The notes beneath the pieces are model-generated. The model saw nothing but the letters and a program-made list of their open reading frames with translations, did not search any database and was not told the origin of the DNA. DNA of 40,075 nucleotides, from the NCBI GenBank assembly GCA_902532195.1, contig CACAHE010000008.1, positions 1-40,075 of the forward strand, in the 5' to 3' direction. A program made the translations under genes and the position numbers. Source of the stretch: an uncultured Pelagibacteraceae bacterium. GTDB lineage: Bacteria; Pseudomonadota; Alphaproteobacteria; Pelagibacterales; Pelagibacteraceae. Shown in pieces: positions 23,953 through 36,336 of this stretch; the stretch's first letter is position 1; each line of letters begins with the position of its first letter.

Positions 23953-25143
23953 ATGTCAAAAGAAAAGTTCGTAAGAAATAAACCGCACTGTAACATTGGT
24001 ACAATCGGTCATGTCGATCATGGTAAAACAACTTTAACAGCTGCCATAACTAAAGTGTTATCTGAAACTGGTGGTGCGAATTTTGTTGCTTATGATCAAA
24101 TAGATAAAGCTCCAGAAGAAAAGGAGAGAGGAATTACAATTTCAACTGCTCACGTTGAATATGAGACTACAAAGAGACACTATGCACACGTTGACTGTCC
24201 AGGTCACGCTGACTATGTAAAAAATATGATTACTGGTGCAGCCCAAATGGATGGTGCAATTTTGGTTGTGAATGCTGCAGATGGTCCTATGCCTCAAACA
24301 AGAGAACATATTCTTTTAGCAAGACAAGTAGGCGTACCTGCTATAGTAGTTTTTCTGAATAAAGTAGATCAAGTTCAGGATAAAGAATTAATAGATCTTG
24401 TTGAAGAAGAAATAAGAGAGTTATTGACTTCTTATAAATTTCCAGGTGATAAAACTCCAATTATTAAAGGATCTGCATTAAATGCTGTAGAAGGAAAAGA
24501 TGAAGCTACAGGAAAAAATGCAATCATGGAATTAATGAAAGCTGTTGATGAATTTATTCCTCAACCAGACAGACCAAAAGATAAGCCATTCTTAATGCCG
24601 GTAGAGGACGTATTCTCTATTTCAGGAAGAGGTACGGTTGTTACAGGAAGAGTTGAGTCTGGAGTAGTAAAAACAGGTGAAGAAGTTGAAATCGTTGGAA
24701 TAAGAGATACAAAAAAATCTGTTTGCACAGGTGTAGAAATGTTTAGAAAACTTTTAGACTCCGGTGAAGCGGGAGATAATATTGGGGTTCTATTAAGAGG
24801 AGTTGAAAGAACAGATGTAGAAAGAGGTCAAGTTTTATGTAAACCAGCATCTGTAAAACCTCATACAAAATTTGAAGCCCAAGCTTATGTATTAAAAAAA
24901 GAAGAAGGTGGAAGACATACACCTTTCTTTGGTAAATACAGGCCTCAGTTTTATTTTAGAACAACAGATGTGACAGGTGAAGTTGAACTACCATCTGGAA
25001 CAGAAATGGTTATGCCGGGCGATGATGCAAAATTTACAGTTAAATTAATAACACCAATAGCTATGAGTGAAAAATTAAATTTTGCAATTAGAGAAGGTGG
25101 TAAAACTGTAGGAGCTGGAGTAGTAACTAAAATTATAGAGTAA
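23953..25143 (+). CDS. tuf: Translation elongation factor Tu
   Basis: The 396-residue GTPase delivers aminoacyl-tRNA to the ribosome. G1 GHVDHGKT lies at 19-26, the switch I region has [12 protein letters not shown]3 is DCPGHADY, G4 reads NKVD (NKCD in many bacteria), and domains II and III are complete ([15 protein letters not shown]...GGRHTPFF...RTTDVTG). Length is standard. It lies in the tufB-type place, between tRNA-Gly and tRNA-Trp. The other classical place, between fusA and rpsJ, is empty here, so this may be the only tuf gene. Confidence 0.98.
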   Translation: MSKEKFVRNKPHCNIGTIGHVDHGKTTLTAAITKVLSETGGANFVAYDQIDKAPEEKERGITISTAHVEYETTKRHYAHVDCPGHADYVKNMITGAAQMDGAILVVNAADGPMPQTREHILLARQVGVPAIVVFLNKVDQVQDKELIDLVEEEIRELLTSYKFPGDKTPIIKGSALNAVEGKDEATGKNAIMELMKAVDEFIPQPDRPKDKPFLMPVEDVFSISGRGTVVTGRVESGVVKTGEEVEIVGIRDTKKSVCTGVEMFRKLLDSGEAGDNIGVLLRGVERTDVERGQVLCKPASVKPHTKFEAQAYVLKKEEGGRHTPFFGKYRPQFYFRTTDVTGEVELPSGTEMVMPGDDAKFTVKLITPIAMSEKLNFAIREGGKTVGAGVVTKIIE

Positions 25144-25152
25144 GCTCCCTAT

Positions 25153-25228
25153 AGGAGTGTAGCTCAATTGGTAGAGCGCCGGTCTCCAAAACCGGAGGTT
25201 GGGGGTTCGATTCCCTCCGCTCCTGCCA
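25153..25228 (+). tRNA. tRNA-Trp (anticodon CCA)
   Basis: A complete 76-base tRNA with encoded CCA. Acceptor strands AGGAGTG and CGCTCCT pair, the anticodon stem CCGGT/ACCGG encloses CTCCAAA (anticodon CCA), and the T-arm reads GGGTTCGATTCCC. It lies 9 bases after the tuf stop and 18 bases before secE, the conserved tuf/tRNA-Trp/secE order. Confidence 0.97.
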
Positions 25229-25246
25229 AGTAATAGAAAAAAAAAT

Positions 25247-25438
25247 ATGAAAAACCCTTTGAAATTTTTTCAAGAAGTTAAGCAGGAAGCTTTTAAAGTT
25301 ACCTGGCCTACAGGCAAAGAGACAATGCAAGGAACTTTAATGGTTGTTGCAATGGCAATTATAGCTTCATTATTTTTTTTACTTTTAGATCAAATTTTAA
25401 AATATTTTTTAGAATTGGTTCTTAATATAGGAATTTAA
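25247..25438 (+). CDS. secE: Preprotein translocase subunit SecE
   Basis: The 63-residue protein is a single-transmembrane SecE of the short type. It has the amphipathic cytoplasmic helix with KFFQEVKQEAFKVTWPTGKET (conserved VxWP) and one membrane helix (LMVVAMAIIASLFFLLLDQIL). It clamps the two halves of the SecY channel. ATG 25247 is chosen because a longer frame from 25199 would begin inside tRNA-Trp. nusG starts 2 bp after the stop. Confidence 0.95.
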   Translation: MKNPLKFFQEVKQEAFKVTWPTGKETMQGTLMVVAMAIIASLFFLLLDQILKYFLELVLNIGI

Positions 25439-25440
25439 AT

Positions 25441-25971
25441 ATGAAAAATTGGTATATAGTTCAGTCCCATTCAAGTTTTGAAAACAAAGTAGCTCAGTTA
25501 ATTAAAGAAGAGGCTGAAAAGGCAAAAATCTCTGAAAAAATTGAACAAATAGTTGTTCCTACACATGATATTACAGAGGTAAAAAGAGGAAAAAGGGTAC
25601 AAAGAAAAAAAAAATATTTTCCAGGATACGTTTTAATTAAATCTGAAATGGATAATAATATTTATCATATGATAAAAAATATAAAAAAAGTTAGTGGTTT
25701 TCTAGGATCAAAAGGTTCTCCCGTTCCAGTCTCAGATAAAGAAATAGAAAAAATTTTAGGTCAAATAAAGGATGGAGTTGCACAACCAAAATCTGGTATA
25801 GATTATACGGTAGGAGAAAAAGTTCAAGTCATAGATGGACCTTTTGCATCGTTTAATGGTTTAGTTGAGGATATAGACGAAGAAAAATCTAGACTTAAAG
25901 TGTCAGTTTCTATATTTGGTAGACCAACACCTGTAGAATTAGAATATAACCAAGTGGAGAAAGTTAGTTAA
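25441..25971 (+). CDS. nusG: Transcription termination/antitermination factor NusG
   Basis: The 176-residue protein starts with the NGN domain ([30 protein letters not shown]) that binds the RNA polymerase clamp and ends with a KOW domain ([25 protein letters not shown]) that binds Rho or ribosomal protein S10. Length is standard. The stop overlaps the rplK ATG by one base (TAATG). Confidence 0.97.
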   Translation: MKNWYIVQSHSSFENKVAQLIKEEAEKAKISEKIEQIVVPTHDITEVKRGKRVQRKKKYFPGYVLIKSEMDNNIYHMIKNIKKVSGFLGSKGSPVPVSDKEIEKILGQIKDGVAQPKSGIDYTVGEKVQVIDGPFASFNGLVEDIDEEKSRLKVSVSIFGRPTPVELEYNQVEKVS

Positions 25972-26399
25972 TGGCAAAAAAAGAAATTAGTGGATACGTG
26001 AAACTTCAAATTAAAGGTGGTCAAGCTAATCCTGCGCCACCAGTTGGACCTGCTTTAGGCCAACGCGGTATTAATATTATGGAATTTTGTAAAGCATTTA
26101 ATGAAAAAACTAAAAACTTCATGGGTAAACCAGTTCCAGTAGTTATAACAGTATATAAAGACAAAAAATTTGACTTCGTTATTAAATCACCACCAGCATC
26201 ACATTTTATAAAAGAAGCTGTAAAATTAAAGAGTGGTTCACAAGAACCAGGTAGAAATATTGTGGCTTCAATAACTAAAAAACAACTAGAAGAAATTGCA
26301 AAAAAAAAAATGGCTGATTTAAATGCAAATGATATAGAAGAGGCATCAAAAATAATTGCTGGTTCAGCTAGATCTATGGGAATAGAGGTTAAAGAATAA
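25971..26399 (+). CDS. rplK: 50S ribosomal protein L11
   Basis: The 142-residue protein has the L11 N-terminal signature [32 protein letters not shown] and the C-terminal RNA-binding domain with ASHFIKEA and [10 protein letters not shown]. It binds the GTPase-associated centre of 23S rRNA and is needed for stringent-factor activation. Overlaps nusG and rplA by one base each. Confidence 0.97.
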   Translation: MAKKEISGYVKLQIKGGQANPAPPVGPALGQRGINIMEFCKAFNEKTKNFMGKPVPVVITVYKDKKFDFVIKSPPASHFIKEAVKLKSGSQEPGRNIVASITKKQLEEIAKKKMADLNANDIEEASKIIAGSARSMGIEVKE

Positions 26400-27088
26400 T
26401 GAGTTCAAAAAGATATAAAAAACTTCCTGAAAAAACAAAAGAATTAAAATCAGAAGTTATAGATAAACTTCTTCCTTTAGTTAAAAAAAATTGCACAACT
26501 AAATTTGATGAGTCTATTGACTTAAGTATTCAAATTAATAATAAGCAAAAAAAAGGTGAAATTTCTTTAAGGACAGTTGTAAACTTACCTGGTGGATCTG
26601 GAAAAAAAGTAAAAGTTGCTGTAGTTTGTGAAGAAGCCAAAATTAAAATTGCGAAAGATGCTGGAGCTGACTTAGTTGGTGGAGATGACTTAATCGAAAA
26701 AATAAAAAATGAACAATTAAATTTTGATAAATTAATAAGTACTCCGTCCATGATGTTAAAATTATCAAAATTAGGAAAAATATTAGGACCCAAAGGTTTA
26801 ATGCCAAATCCAAAATTAGGGACTGTAAATGAAGATATTAAAAAAGCCGTAACCGATGCTAAATCTGGACAAGCTGAAATTAGGAATGATAAGGATGGAA
26901 ATATAGGTTTAAGTATTGGAAAAAAATCATTCTCTGACAGTAATTTAATTAAAAATTATAATGCAATTATAGAAACTCTTGAAAAAGAAAAATCCAACAA
27001 TACTCTAAAAGGTGATTTGATAAAAAGCACATTTATAACATCATCTATGGGAGTATCTTATAAAATTAAATTACAGAAAAATATTTAA
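26399..27088 (+). CDS. rplA: 50S ribosomal protein L1
   Basis: The 229-residue protein carries the L1 signature GKILGPKGLMPNPKLGTV and the N-terminal SSKRYKKLPEKTK. It forms the mobile L1 stalk that guides E-site tRNA release. In many bacteria L1 also represses its own rplK-rplA message; no such leader structure was recognised here. The start overlaps the rplK stop by one base. Confidence 0.97.
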   Translation: MSSKRYKKLPEKTKELKSEVIDKLLPLVKKNCTTKFDESIDLSIQINNKQKKGEISLRTVVNLPGGSGKKVKVAVVCEEAKIKIAKDAGADLVGGDDLIEKIKNEQLNFDKLISTPSMMLKLSKLGKILGPKGLMPNPKLGTVNEDIKKAVTDAKSGQAEIRNDKDGNIGLSIGKKSFSDSNLIKNYNAIIETLEKEKSNNTLKGDLIKSTFITSSMGVSYKIKLQKNI

Positions 27089-27090
27089 TT

Positions 27091-27600
27091 ATGATGAATA
27101 AAGAAAAAAAACAGAGTTATATAAAAGAGATGACAACTCAATTTGACAAATCTGAAGCTGTAATTGTAGCTCATTATCAAGGTTTAACAGTTAATCAATT
27201 AGATAAATTAAGAGCTAAGCTGAGAGAAAATGGAATAATATTTAAAATTACAAAAAATAGAATTACAAAATTAGCTATTGAAAAAACAAGATGTAAAGAT
27301 CTTTCCAATTTATTTACAGGTCCTACAGCAGTCGCACTTTCAAAAGATGCAATTACATCAGCAAAAATTTTAACTAATTTTTCAAAGGAAAACAGCAATC
27401 TAAAAATACTTGGGGGAATCATGGGTAGTGATATTTTAGATGTTGCTGGAGTGAAAAATGTAGCAACTTTACCTACTTTAGATGAAGCAAGGGCTAAAAT
27501 TGTGGGTATTTTAAGATCACCTGCACAAAAGATCGCAAGTATTTTACTTGCACCAGCTTCAAAAATCGCTATTTTAGCGCTCGAAAAATCAAAAAAATAA
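27091..27600 (+). CDS. rplJ: 50S ribosomal protein L10
   Basis: The 169-residue protein anchors L7/L12 dimers to the ribosomal stalk. Visible are the N-terminal EMTTQFDKSEAVIVAHYQGLTVNQLDKLRAKLRENG rRNA-binding part, FTGPTAVALSKD, and the C-terminal helix LLAPASKIAILALEKSKK that binds L7/L12. ATG codons at 27091 and 27094 are both possible starts. Only 2 bp separate it from rplA, so there is no room for the long rplJ leader seen in E. coli. Confidence 0.97.
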   Translation: MMNKEKKQSYIKEMTTQFDKSEAVIVAHYQGLTVNQLDKLRAKLRENGIIFKITKNRITKLAIEKTRCKDLSNLFTGPTAVALSKDAITSAKILTNFSKENSNLKILGGIMGSDILDVAGVKNVATLPTLDEARAKIVGILRSPAQKIASILLAPASKIAILALEKSKK

Positions 27601-27615
27601 CCAGGGCAAAATTAT

Positions 27616-27984
27616 ATGGCAGACTTAAATAAAATTATAGAGGATCTTTCTAGTTTAACAGTAGTAGAAGCTGCTGAACTATCGAAACAACTCGAGGAAA
27701 AATGGGGTGTAACAGCAGCAGCAGCAGTTGCAGCAGCACCAGCGGCAGGAGCAGCAGCAGCAGTAGAAGAAAAAGATGAATTTACAATTGTTTTAGCAGC
27801 TGCAGGAGATAAAAAAATTAATGTTATTAAAGAAATAAGAGGAGTTACATCTCTTGGTCTTAAAGAAGCAAAAGATTTAGTAGAGGGTGCACCTAAAGAA
27901 GTTAAAACAGGTGTAAATAAAAAAGAAGCTGAAGAAATTAAGAAAAAATTAGAAGCAGCTGGCGCTAAAGTAGAACTTAAGTAA
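27616..27984 (+). CDS. rplL: 50S ribosomal protein L7/L12
   Basis: The 122-residue stalk protein recruits translational GTPases. It has an N-terminal dimerisation helix ([28 protein letters not shown]), an alanine-rich hinge (about residues 34-51) and the C-terminal domain [22 protein letters not shown]...[18 protein letters not shown]. The 15-bp gap after rplJ contains AGGG-like purines suited to strong translation, in line with its multi-copy role. Confidence 0.97.
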   Translation: MADLNKIIEDLSSLTVVEAAELSKQLEEKWGVTAAAAVAAAPAAGAAAAVEEKDEFTIVLAAAGDKKINVIKEIRGVTSLGLKEAKDLVEGAPKEVKTGVNKKEAEEIKKKLEAAGAKVELK

Positions 27985-28000
27985 TTTTAAAAAATTTAAT

Positions 28001-28021
28001 ACTGGTTATAAAAAAATCAGT
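28001..28021 (+). other. Small hairpin in the rplL-rpoB gap
   Basis: ACTGGTT and AATCAGT can pair (7 bp with one G-U) around a 7-base A-rich loop. There is no following T-run, so it is not a strong terminator; a partial attenuator or RNase processing point between the ribosomal and polymerase genes is possible, as known at this junction in E. coli. Confidence 0.3.
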
Positions 28022-28028
28022 TGTATAG

Positions 28029-31000
28029 ATGCAGTTATCTTTTACTGAGAAAAAAAATATTAGAAAAAATTTTGGTAAGCTTAAAGAAAGTTTATCAATA
28101 CCAAATTTAATTGAAGTACAAAAAAATTCTTATAAACAATTAACCGAATATAATCCTGATGTAGAGCAATACCTTGTAAAAGGATTTGATAGAGTTTTCA
28201 AAAGTATTTTTCCGATTGAAGATTTAAATGATAAAGCAACATTAGAATATGTTTCATATCGTCTAGATAAACCGAAATTTGATGTAGAAGAGTGCATAGC
28301 ACGTGGACTTACATATTCAGCATCGTTGAAGTGCACTCTAAGACTAGTAGTGTATGATATAAATCAAGAAAATAATACCAAAGATATTTTATCAGCAAAG
28401 GAACAAGAAGTTTACATGGGTGAAGTTCCTATGATGACACATAGTGGTACATTTATAACAAATGGTGTTCAAAGAGTTGTTGTTAATCAGATGCATAGAA
28501 GTCCTGGTGTGTTTTTTGATCACGATAAAGGAAAAAGTCATGCAAGTGGAAAACTACTTTTTAATTGTAGAGTTATACCAAATAGAGGATCTTGGCTAGA
28601 TTTCGAATTTGATGTTAAAGACTATTTATATTTTAGAATAGATAGAAAAAAGAAAATTTTAGTAACAACTTTATTACAAGCTCTTGGATACACAAAAAAT
28701 GATATAATTAATGAGTTTTATGAAAAAGAAATTTATTCATACGACAAAAACCAAAATAAATGGAAAACAAAATTTGATCCCGAAAATTATAAAACTAAAA
28801 ATTTTTCAGAAGAAGTTGTTAATGCAAAAACAAACAAAATAGTTGTTAAAGCAGGAGAAAAAATTAATTTTTTAAATGCAAAAAAATTATCGAATGATGG
28901 CCTTAAAGAAATTTTAGTAACAAATGATAGTTTGTATGGAAAATATTTACATAAAGATATTAATATAGGTGAAGAAATTTATAAAATAGGAACTGAGTTA
29001 AGTGAAACAATTATACAAAAAATATTGGAATCAAATATAACTACTCTTGAAATATCTAAAACAAATTCGATTAATAAAGGTCCTTATTTAATTCAAACAT
29101 TACTAAATGATAAAAATGATCATAAAAATGATGCTATTTCAGAAATTTATAAAGTACTAAGACCAGGAGAGCCTCCAACTATAGAAATCGCAACTCAAAT
29201 TTTTAATAATTTATTTTTTAGTTCTGATAGATATGATTTATCGGATGTTGGTAGAGTTAAAATGAATTCCAGATTAAATTTAAATTGTTCCGACAAAATT
29301 ACAATTTTAAGAAATGATGATATTATATCAATAGTTAAAAAAATGTTGGATTTAAGAGATGGGAAAGATGAGGTCGATGATATTGATCACTTAGGTAATA
29401 GAAGAGTACGTTCTGTAGGTGAACTTGTTGAAAATCAAGCAAGAATAGGAGTCTATCGTATGGAAAGAGCAATAAAAGAAAAGATGACCACTTTAGATGT
29501 AGAGTCAGCAATGCCACAGGATCTTGTTAATGCTAAACCTTTAACTGTTTCTTTAAAAGATTTTTTCGCAACTTCTCAATTATCTCAATTTATGGATCAA
29601 ACAAACCCATTATCTGAAATTACTCATAAAAGAAGAGTATCAGCTTTAGGACCTGGTGGTTTAACAAGAGAAAGAGCAGGCTTTGAAGTAAGAGATGTAC
29701 ACCCAACTCACTACGGAAGAATTTGTCCAATTGAAACTCCGGAAGGACCTAATATCGGATTAATAAATAGTTTATCAACATATTCAAAAATAAACAAATA
29801 TGGGTTTATTGAAAGTCCATATAAGAAAGTTAAAGATGGTGTCGTTCAAGACAAAATAGAATATTTATCTGCTATGGAAGAAACAAAATATACCATAGCC
29901 CAAGCAAATTCAGTTATTGATAAAAATGGAAAATTTAAAGAAGAGTTAGTTTCTTGTAGACAGCTTTTAAATTTCATTTTATCTAAACCAGAAAATATTG
30001 ATTATATCGACGTATCTCCAAAACAACTAGTTTCTGTTGCTGCATCTTTAATTCCTTTTCTTGAAAATGATGATGCAAATAGAGCTTTAATGGGATCAAA
30101 TATGATGAGGCAAGCAGTTCCTTTGCTTAAACCTGAAGCACCATTGGTTGGTACAGGTATAGAAAGTGATGTTGCCTTAGACTCTGGTGTTACAATTGTA
30201 GCGAAAAGAGATGGTATAGTCGATAAAATTGATGGTAAAAGAGTAGTTATTAAAGCAACTGATGAAAAAGATTTTACAAAATCAGGTGTAGATATTTATA
30301 ATTTACAAAAATTCAAAAGATCAAATCAAAATACATGTATTAATCAAAAACCTTTAGTAAGAGTTGGAGATAAAGTAAAAACAGGCGATATAATTGCAGA
30401 CGGACCATCTACTAAAATTGGCGAATTAGCTTTAGGTAAAAATGTAACCGTAGCATTTATGCCTTGGCAAGGCTATAATTTTGAAGATTCTATTTTGATT
30501 TCAGAAAGATGTGTAACAGATGATGTATTTACATCAATCCATATCGAGGAATATGAGGTTATGTCTAGAGATACAAAATTAGGTGAAGAAGATATTACGA
30601 GAGATATACCAAATGTAAACGAAGAGTCTTTAAAAAATTTGGATGAATCTGGAGTAGTATATATTGGTGCAGAAGTTAAACCAGGAGATATACTTGTTGG
30701 AAAAGTTACTCCTAAAGGAGACTCAGCATCAGGACCCGAAGAAAAATTACTAAGATCGATTTTTGGAGAAAAAGCAATAGATGTAACTGACACCTCATTA
30801 AAAATGCCCAGCGGTAGTGGCGGTATAGTAGTAGATGTTAGAGTTTTTAATAGACATGGAATAGACAAAGATGAGAGATCAATTACTATTGAAAGAGCCG
30901 AAATAGATAGTGTTCAACAAGATAAAAATGTTGAAGAAGAAATATTGGAAAGAAGCATAAAACAAAGAGCTTCTTTAATACTTTCGGATACACCGATAAA

Positions 31001-32111
31001 TAAAAAAATTAAAAATATAAATGAAGGAGAAAAATTAAACCAAAATAATATAGAAGAGTTAAATATTTCAGATATATTTAAATTGTCTATAAATGATACT
31101 AAAAAAAATGAGGCCTTATCTCAATTAAAAGACCAATATAATTCAGCTAAAAAAGACATACAGGAAAGATTTGAAGACAAAGTATTAAAAATCAGACAAG
31201 GTGATGATTTGCTTCCAAGTGTAATGAAGATGGTCAAAGTCTTTGTTGCTATAAAAAGAAGATTAAGACCAGGGGATAAAATGTCAGGAAGACATGGCAA
31301 CAAAGGTGTTGTTAGTAAAATAGTACCTGTTGAAGACATGCCATATCAAGAAAATGGAAAACCTGTTGATATTGTTTTAAATCCTTTAGGGGTTCCCAGT
31401 AGAATGAACGTTGGTCAAATTTTAGAAACACATTTGGGATGGTCCTGCACAGAATTAGGCGAAACACTAAAAGAACTAGTTAATGAAAATCAAAAGAAAA
31501 TAAACAAAACAGAAAAAATAATTTCATTTTTAAAATCAATTTATGGCAAAGATATATATGACGAAAAAATTGAAAATCTTTCTACATCTGAATTCAGCGA
31601 TTTATGCCAAAATATTCAAAATGGAATTCCTATAGCAACCCCAGTTTTTGATGGAGCTAAAGAACAAGATGTTACAAAAATGCTTCAATTAGCAAAATTA
31701 CCTAGTACTGGTCAAACATACTTGTGGGATGGTAGAACAGGAGAAAGATTTGATAGACCTGTGACAGTTGGAACTATTTATATGCTTAAACTTCATCACT
31801 TAGTTGAAGACAAAATACATGCCAGATCTACAGGACCTTACAGTCTAGTAACACAGCAACCTTTAGGTGGTAAAGCACAATTAGGAGGACAAAGATTTGG
31901 TGAAATGGAAGTATGGGCACTTGAAGCATATGGAGCTTCATACACCCTTCAAGAAATTTTAACTGTTAAATCAGATGATGTTGCTGGAAGAGTTAAAGTT
32001 TATGAAACAATTGTTAAAGGAGATGAAAACTTTGAATCTGGTATCCCTGAGTCATTTAACGTACTAGTGAAAGAAATTAAATCATTAGCACTTAATGTGG
32101 AGTTAAATTAA
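28029..32111 (+). CDS. rpoB: DNA-directed RNA polymerase subunit beta
   Basis: The 1360-residue beta subunit is complete. The rifampicin-binding cluster reads [20 protein letters not shown] then [10 protein letters not shown] (around residues 515-545), with the Asp, His and Ser associated with drug sensitivity retained. [33 protein letters not shown] and [14 protein letters not shown] are further signature blocks, and the C-terminus contains [17 protein letters not shown]. It pairs with rpoC, which begins 2 bp after the stop. Confidence 0.98.
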   Translation: MQLSFTEKKNIRKNFGKLKESLSIPNLIEVQKNSYKQLTEYNPDVEQYLVKGFDRVFKSIFPIEDLNDKATLEYVSYRLDKPKFDVEECIARGLTYSASLKCTLRLVVYDINQENNTKDILSAKEQEVYMGEVPMMTHSGTFITNGVQRVVVNQMHRSPGVFFDHDKGKSHASGKLLFNCRVIPNRGSWLDFEFDVKDYLYFRIDRKKKILVTTLLQALGYTKNDIINEFYEKEIYSYDKNQNKWKTKFDPENYKTKNFSEEVVNAKTNKIVVKAGEKINFLNAKKLSNDGLKEILVTNDSLYGKYLHKDINIGEEIYKIGTELSETIIQKILESNITTLEISKTNSINKGPYLIQTLLNDKNDHKNDAISEIYKVLRPGEPPTIEIATQIFNNLFFSSDRYDLSDVGRVKMNSRLNLNCSDKITILRNDDIISIVKKMLDLRDGKDEVDDIDHLGNRRVRSVGELVENQARIGVYRMERAIKEKMTTLDVESAMPQDLVNAKPLTVSLKDFFATSQLSQFMDQTNPLSEITHKRRVSALGPGGLTRERAGFEVRDVHPTHYGRICPIETPEGPNIGLINSLSTYSKINKYGFIESPYKKVKDGVVQDKIEYLSAMEETKYTIAQANSVIDKNGKFKEELVSCRQLLNFILSKPENIDYIDVSPKQLVSVAASLIPFLENDDANRALMGSNMMRQAVPLLKPEAPLVGTGIESDVALDSGVTIVAKRDGIVDKIDGKRVVIKATDEKDFTKSGVDIYNLQKFKRSNQNTCINQKPLVRVGDKVKTGDIIADGPSTKIGELALGKNVTVAFMPWQGYNFEDSILISERCVTDDVFTSIHIEEYEVMSRDTKLGEEDITRDIPNVNEESLKNLDESGVVYIGAEVKPGDILVGKVTPKGDSASGPEEKLLRSIFGEKAIDVTDTSLKMPSGSGGIVVDVRVFNRHGIDKDERSITIERAEIDSVQQDKNVEEEILERSIKQRASLILSDTPINKKIKNINEGEKLNQNNIEELNISDIFKLSINDTKKNEALSQLKDQYNSAKKDIQERFEDKVLKIRQGDDLLPSVMKMVKVFVAIKRRLRPGDKMSGRHGNKGVVSKIVPVEDMPYQENGKPVDIVLNPLGVPSRMNVGQILETHLGWSCTELGETLKELVNENQKKINKTEKIISFLKSIYGKDIYDEKIENLSTSEFSDLCQNIQNGIPIATPVFDGAKEQDVTKMLQLAKLPSTGQTYLWDGRTGERFDRPVTVGTIYMLKLHHLVEDKIHARSTGPYSLVTQQPLGGKAQLGGQRFGEMEVWALEAYGASYTLQEILTVKSDDVAGRVKVYETIVKGDENFESGIPESFNVLVKEIKSLALNVELN

Positions 32112-32113
32112 GA

Positions 32114-35100
32114 ATGAAAAAAGAACTTGCAGATTTATTCAAAAGCAATGAAATTACAGATTCTCAAAATTTTAGTAGTATAAAGATAACACTAGCAAGT
32201 CCTGAAAAAATTAAATCATGGACTTATGGTGAAATAAAAAAACCTGAAACAATTAATTACAGAACTTTTAGACCAGAAAAAGATGGTCTTTTTTGTGCAA
32301 GAATATTTGGTCCTATCAAAGATTACGAATGTCTTTGTGGTAAATACAAAAGAATGAAATTTAGAGGTATCATTTGTGAAAAATGTGGTGTTGAAGTAAC
32401 TAAATCAAATGTTCGTAGAGAAAGAATGGGACATATTAATTTAGCTACACCAGTTGCTCACATATGGTTCTTGAAATCTTTACCAAGTAGAATTTCTTTA
32501 GCAATAGATATGAAATTAAAAGAAGTTGAAAGAGTATTATATTTTGAAAACTTCATAGTAATAGAACCTGGTTTAACCGGATTAAAAAAAAATCAATTAT
32601 TAAATGAAGATGAATTAATCAAATATCAAGATGAACACGGAGAGGAAGCTTTTACTGCTGGTATAGGAGCAGAAGCTATTTTAGAAATTCTAAAGTCAAT
32701 AAATTTAGAAGAAGAAAGACAATCTTTAATAAAAGCTATAAATGAAACAAAATCTAAAGTTTCTGAAGAAAGATCTATCAAAAGATTAAAATTAATAGAG
32801 TCATTTATAGATACAGGAAATAAACCTGAGTGGATGATATTAACAACTATACCAGTTATTCCACCTGAATTGAGACCATTAGTTCCATTAGATGGAGGTA
32901 GATTTGCCACTTCAGATCTTAATGATTTATATCGAAGAGTTATAAATAGGAATAATAGATTAAAACGATTAATGGATTTAAAGGCTCCAGACATAATAGT
33001 TAGAAATGAAAAAAGAATGTTGCAAGAGTCAGTCGATGCTCTATTTGATAACGGTCGAAGAGGTAGAGTTATTACTGGAACAGGCAAAAGACCTCTTAAA
33101 TCTTTAGCTGAAATGCTTAAAGGAAAACAAGGAAGATTTAGACAAAATCTACTAGGAAAGAGGGTAGATTACTCTGGTAGGTCGGTTATAGTTGTTGGAC
33201 CTGATTTAAAACTTCACGAGTGTGGTTTACCAAAAAAAATGGCTTTAGAATTATTTAAACCATTTCTATATGCTAGATTAAATAAGTTAGGGTTAGCATC
33301 AACAATAAAACAAGCTAAAAAATTAGTGGAAAAAGAAAAAGATGAAGTTTGGGATGCTTTAGAGTTAATTGTAAGAGAACATCCGGTTCTTTTAAATAGA
33401 GCTCCTACTCTTCACAGATTAGGAGTACAAGCTTTTGAACCAAAATTAATTGAAGGTGACGCTATAGAGCTGCACCCATTAACATGCGCAGCATTTAATG
33501 CTGATTTTGATGGTGATCAAATGGCGGTACATATACCTTTGAGTTTAGAAGCTCAACTTGAAGCTAGAGTACTAATGATGTCAACAAATAATATACTTAG
33601 TCCATCAAATGGAAAACCAATTATTGTACCTAGTCAAGATATGATACTAGGTATTTACTACCTTTCTCAACCACCTTATCAAAATGAAAAGGTTGATGGA
33701 TATTTTGTAAATACTAATGAAATAGAACATGCATTAGAGACTGGTCAAATTAAGGTTCATTCTAGAATAGTTTCAAGATTTCAAACAGTTGACGAAAAAG
33801 GAAATATTAAATTTGAAAAACACATAAGTTCAGCTGGAAGATTTTTACTTTCCAACCTTTTACCAAAAAACATTAATAATAAATTTTCATTAGTAGATAG
33901 ACTGTTACCAAAAAAAATTGTTTCAGAAATAATTGATCATGTTTTTAGATTTAGTGGACAAAAAGCTACAGTTATTTTTTGTGATAAATTAAAAGATTTA
34001 GGTTTCAAACATGCTTTTAAAGCAGGTATATCATTTGGAAAAGATGATTTAGTAATTCCCGAAAACAAACAACAACTAATTAATGAAACAAAGAAATTAA
34101 TATCAGATTATGAAAATCAGTACTCAGAAGGACTTATAACAAGAGGTGAAAAATATAACAAAGTTGTCGATGCATGGTCAAAATGTACAGACAGAGTTGC
34201 AGCAGAAATGATGAAGAAAATTTCAGCCACAGAAGTTACAAAAGATGGATTAAAAGTAAACTCTGTATTTATGATGGCAGATAGTGGTGCGAGAGGATCT
34301 GCTGCGCAAATGAAGCAATTAGCTGGTATGAGAGGCTTAATTGCCAAACCTTCAGGAGAAATTATTGAGTCACCTATTACTTCAAATTTCAAAGAAGGTT
34401 TAACAGCCCTTGAATATTTTAACTCAACACACGGAGCAAGAAAAGGTTTAGCTGATACTGCTTTAAAAACTGCAAATTCTGGTTACCTAACCAGAAGATT
34501 GTGTGATGTTGCTCAAGATTTAACTATAACAAAAGAAAAATGTGACAAACCTGGCAATATTAAATTATCTGAGATAATCGAAGGTGGAAATGTAATAGTA
34601 AGTTTATCCGAGAGGGTTTTAGGAAGAGTAGCTGCAATGGATATAAAAAATCCTATCTCTGGAGAAGTTATTTTAAAAAATGGCGAAATGATAGATGAAG
34701 CTGCTTGTGAAAAAATTGACTCTGCGGGAGTAAAAATAATAAGTGTATTTTCTGTAATTACCTGTAGCTTAAAAGAAGGAGTTTGTGCGACTTGTTATGG
34801 AAGAGACTTATCTAGAGGTAACATAGTTCACGTTGGTGAGGCTATTGGAATGATTTCAGCCCAGTCAATTGGAGAGCCTGGAACACAATTAACTATGAGA
34901 ACTTTTCACGTCGGTGGAACAGCATCAATCAAGCAAGACTCACAAATTGTAACTAAATCAGATGGTACTTTAAAAATAATTAATACAAATCTTTTAGAAG
35001 ATTCTAAAAAAAAATTAGTAGTAATGGGAAGAAATACCCAGTTATCTATCGAAGATGATAACGGTTTACAAATAGCAGTTTACAAGGTTCCATATGGATC

Positions 35101-36277
35101 AAAATTATTTTTTCAAAATGGAGATAAAATTAAAAAAAATACAAAAATTTGTGAATGGGACCCTTACACAACACCAGTTATTGCAGAAAAAAGTGGGACA
35201 GCTAACTATGTTGATTTAATAGATGGTATCTCTTTAGCCGAAACATTGGATGACGCAACCGGTATATCAACCAAAACAGTAATTGATTGGAAAACACAAT
35301 CAAAAAATACTGATTTAAAACCAAGAATCACATTAAGAGATGAAAAAGGTAATGTAATTAAAAAAGCTGATGATAACGAAGCAAGATATTACTTAGTTCC
35401 AGACTCAATATTGTCTGTCAAAGATGGACAAAAAATATTTGCTGGTGATGTAATTGCAAGACTTCCAAAAGAAACTTCAAAAACTAAAGATATAACTGGT
35501 GGTTTACCAAGAGTTGCTGAATTATTTGAAGCTCGTAAAGCAAAAGATAGTGCTATTATTGCAGAAAATGATGGAAAGGTAATTTTTGGAAAAGAAGTAA
35601 GAGGTAAACAAAAAGTTTCAATAGTTGCTGATGACGGTAACTCGTCTAATTATTTAATTCCTAAAGGAAAACATATTAATTTTAACCAGGGTGAAAAAAT
35701 TAAAAAAGGTGAATATCTGTTAGATGGCCAACCATTACCCCATGATATACTTAGAATTTTAGGAATTGAAGAGTTAACAGAATACTTTGTCAATCAAGTT
35801 CAAGAAGTATATAGGCTTCAAGGTGTAATAATTAATGATAAACACATAGAAACTATATTAAGACAAATGTTAAAAAAAGTTGAAATTAAAGAGTCAGGAG
35901 ACTCCAGTTTATTGCCTGGCGAAATTATTGATAGAATAAAATTTGATATAATGAATGAAAAATTAAAGTCAGAGAGTAAAAAACCTGCAAATGGTGAAAG
36001 AGTTTTAATGGGAATAACTAAGGCTTCTTTACAAACAGAATCATTTATCTCAGCGGCATCATTTCAAGAAACAACCAGAGTTCTTACAGATGCTGCAATA
36101 AAAGGTAAAATTGATAAACTAAGCGGTTTAAAAGAAAACGTAATTGTTGGTAGGTTGGTACCTGCTGGTACTGGATCAGTTAAGAACTTGTGGAATAAAA
36201 AAGCTGTTGAAGATGACAAGAAATTTTTAGCGGAACAAGAAAAAATTGAAACTTCTGAACCTCAAATTAATCAATAA
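32114..36277 (+). CDS. rpoC: DNA-directed RNA polymerase subunit beta'
   Basis: The 1387-residue catalytic subunit holds the Mg-binding NADFDGDQ at 462-469, the N-terminal zinc site ([13 protein letters not shown]...CEKCG), the second Cys cluster ([16 protein letters not shown]), and the bridge-helix/trigger-loop region with [15 protein letters not shown]. Start ATG 32114 lies 2 bp after the rpoB stop. A probable terminator follows at 36282. Confidence 0.98.
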   Translation: MKKELADLFKSNEITDSQNFSSIKITLASPEKIKSWTYGEIKKPETINYRTFRPEKDGLFCARIFGPIKDYECLCGKYKRMKFRGIICEKCGVEVTKSNVRRERMGHINLATPVAHIWFLKSLPSRISLAIDMKLKEVERVLYFENFIVIEPGLTGLKKNQLLNEDELIKYQDEHGEEAFTAGIGAEAILEILKSINLEEERQSLIKAINETKSKVSEERSIKRLKLIESFIDTGNKPEWMILTTIPVIPPELRPLVPLDGGRFATSDLNDLYRRVINRNNRLKRLMDLKAPDIIVRNEKRMLQESVDALFDNGRRGRVITGTGKRPLKSLAEMLKGKQGRFRQNLLGKRVDYSGRSVIVVGPDLKLHECGLPKKMALELFKPFLYARLNKLGLASTIKQAKKLVEKEKDEVWDALELIVREHPVLLNRAPTLHRLGVQAFEPKLIEGDAIELHPLTCAAFNADFDGDQMAVHIPLSLEAQLEARVLMMSTNNILSPSNGKPIIVPSQDMILGIYYLSQPPYQNEKVDGYFVNTNEIEHALETGQIKVHSRIVSRFQTVDEKGNIKFEKHISSAGRFLLSNLLPKNINNKFSLVDRLLPKKIVSEIIDHVFRFSGQKATVIFCDKLKDLGFKHAFKAGISFGKDDLVIPENKQQLINETKKLISDYENQYSEGLITRGEKYNKVVDAWSKCTDRVAAEMMKKISATEVTKDGLKVNSVFMMADSGARGSAAQMKQLAGMRGLIAKPSGEIIESPITSNFKEGLTALEYFNSTHGARKGLADTALKTANSGYLTRRLCDVAQDLTITKEKCDKPGNIKLSEIIEGGNVIVSLSERVLGRVAAMDIKNPISGEVILKNGEMIDEAACEKIDSAGVKIISVFSVITCSLKEGVCATCYGRDLSRGNIVHVGEAIGMISAQSIGEPGTQLTMRTFHVGGTASIKQDSQIVTKSDGTLKIINTNLLEDSKKKLVVMGRNTQLSIEDDNGLQIAVYKVPYGSKLFFQNGDKIKKNTKICEWDPYTTPVIAEKSGTANYVDLIDGISLAETLDDATGISTKTVIDWKTQSKNTDLKPRITLRDEKGNVIKKADDNEARYYLVPDSILSVKDGQKIFAGDVIARLPKETSKTKDITGGLPRVAELFEARKAKDSAIIAENDGKVIFGKEVRGKQKVSIVADDGNSSNYLIPKGKHINFNQGEKIKKGEYLLDGQPLPHDILRILGIEELTEYFVNQVQEVYRLQGVIINDKHIETILRQMLKKVEIKESGDSSLLPGEIIDRIKFDIMNEKLKSESKKPANGERVLMGITKASLQTESFISAASFQETTRVLTDAAIKGKIDKLSGLKENVIVGRLVPAGTGSVKNLWNKKAVEDDKKFLAEQEKIETSEPQINQ

Positions 36278-36281
36278 TATA

Positions 36282-36302
36282 AGCCTTTTTTTAAGGTCTT
36301 TT
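36282..36302 (+). terminator. Probable terminator after rpoC
   Basis: AGCCTT and AAGG(T)CT pair around a T-loop with one bulged base, followed by a run of T. It sits 5 bp behind the rpoC stop and just before the str promoter, where a transcript boundary is expected. The stem is short, so efficiency is uncertain. Confidence 0.45.
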
Positions 36303-36305
36303 AGT

Positions 36306-36336
36306 TTGACAAAATACATTTCTATAGTATTTTGTC
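36306..36336 (+). promoter_or_regulatory. Promoter of rpsL-rpsG-fusA with perfect inverted repeat
   Basis: TTGACA (36306-36311) is followed after 16 bp by TATTTT (36328-36333). The same stretch is a perfect 10-bp inverted repeat, GACAAAATAC (36308-36317) and GTATTTTGTC (36327-36336), with a 9-bp centre and followed by ATTTTT. It could be a promoter with an operator, or an AT-rich hairpin terminator acting with the one at 36282; I favour the promoter because the rpsL operon needs one in this gap. Confidence 0.5.

Noticed and set aside
25199..25246. Longer SecE starting at 25199
   Set aside because: The extra codons lie inside tRNA-Trp; the family N-terminus begins at 25247.
25133..25330. Minus-strand open frame of 65 codons over tRNA-Trp
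   Set aside because: Antisense to tRNA-Trp and secE; such tRNA-derived frames are common artefacts.
30473..30868. Antisense frames inside rpoB, rpoC and fusA (also 32626-33087 and 34117-34392)
   Set aside because: They are shadows of conserved coding sequence with no start signals or recognisable motifs.
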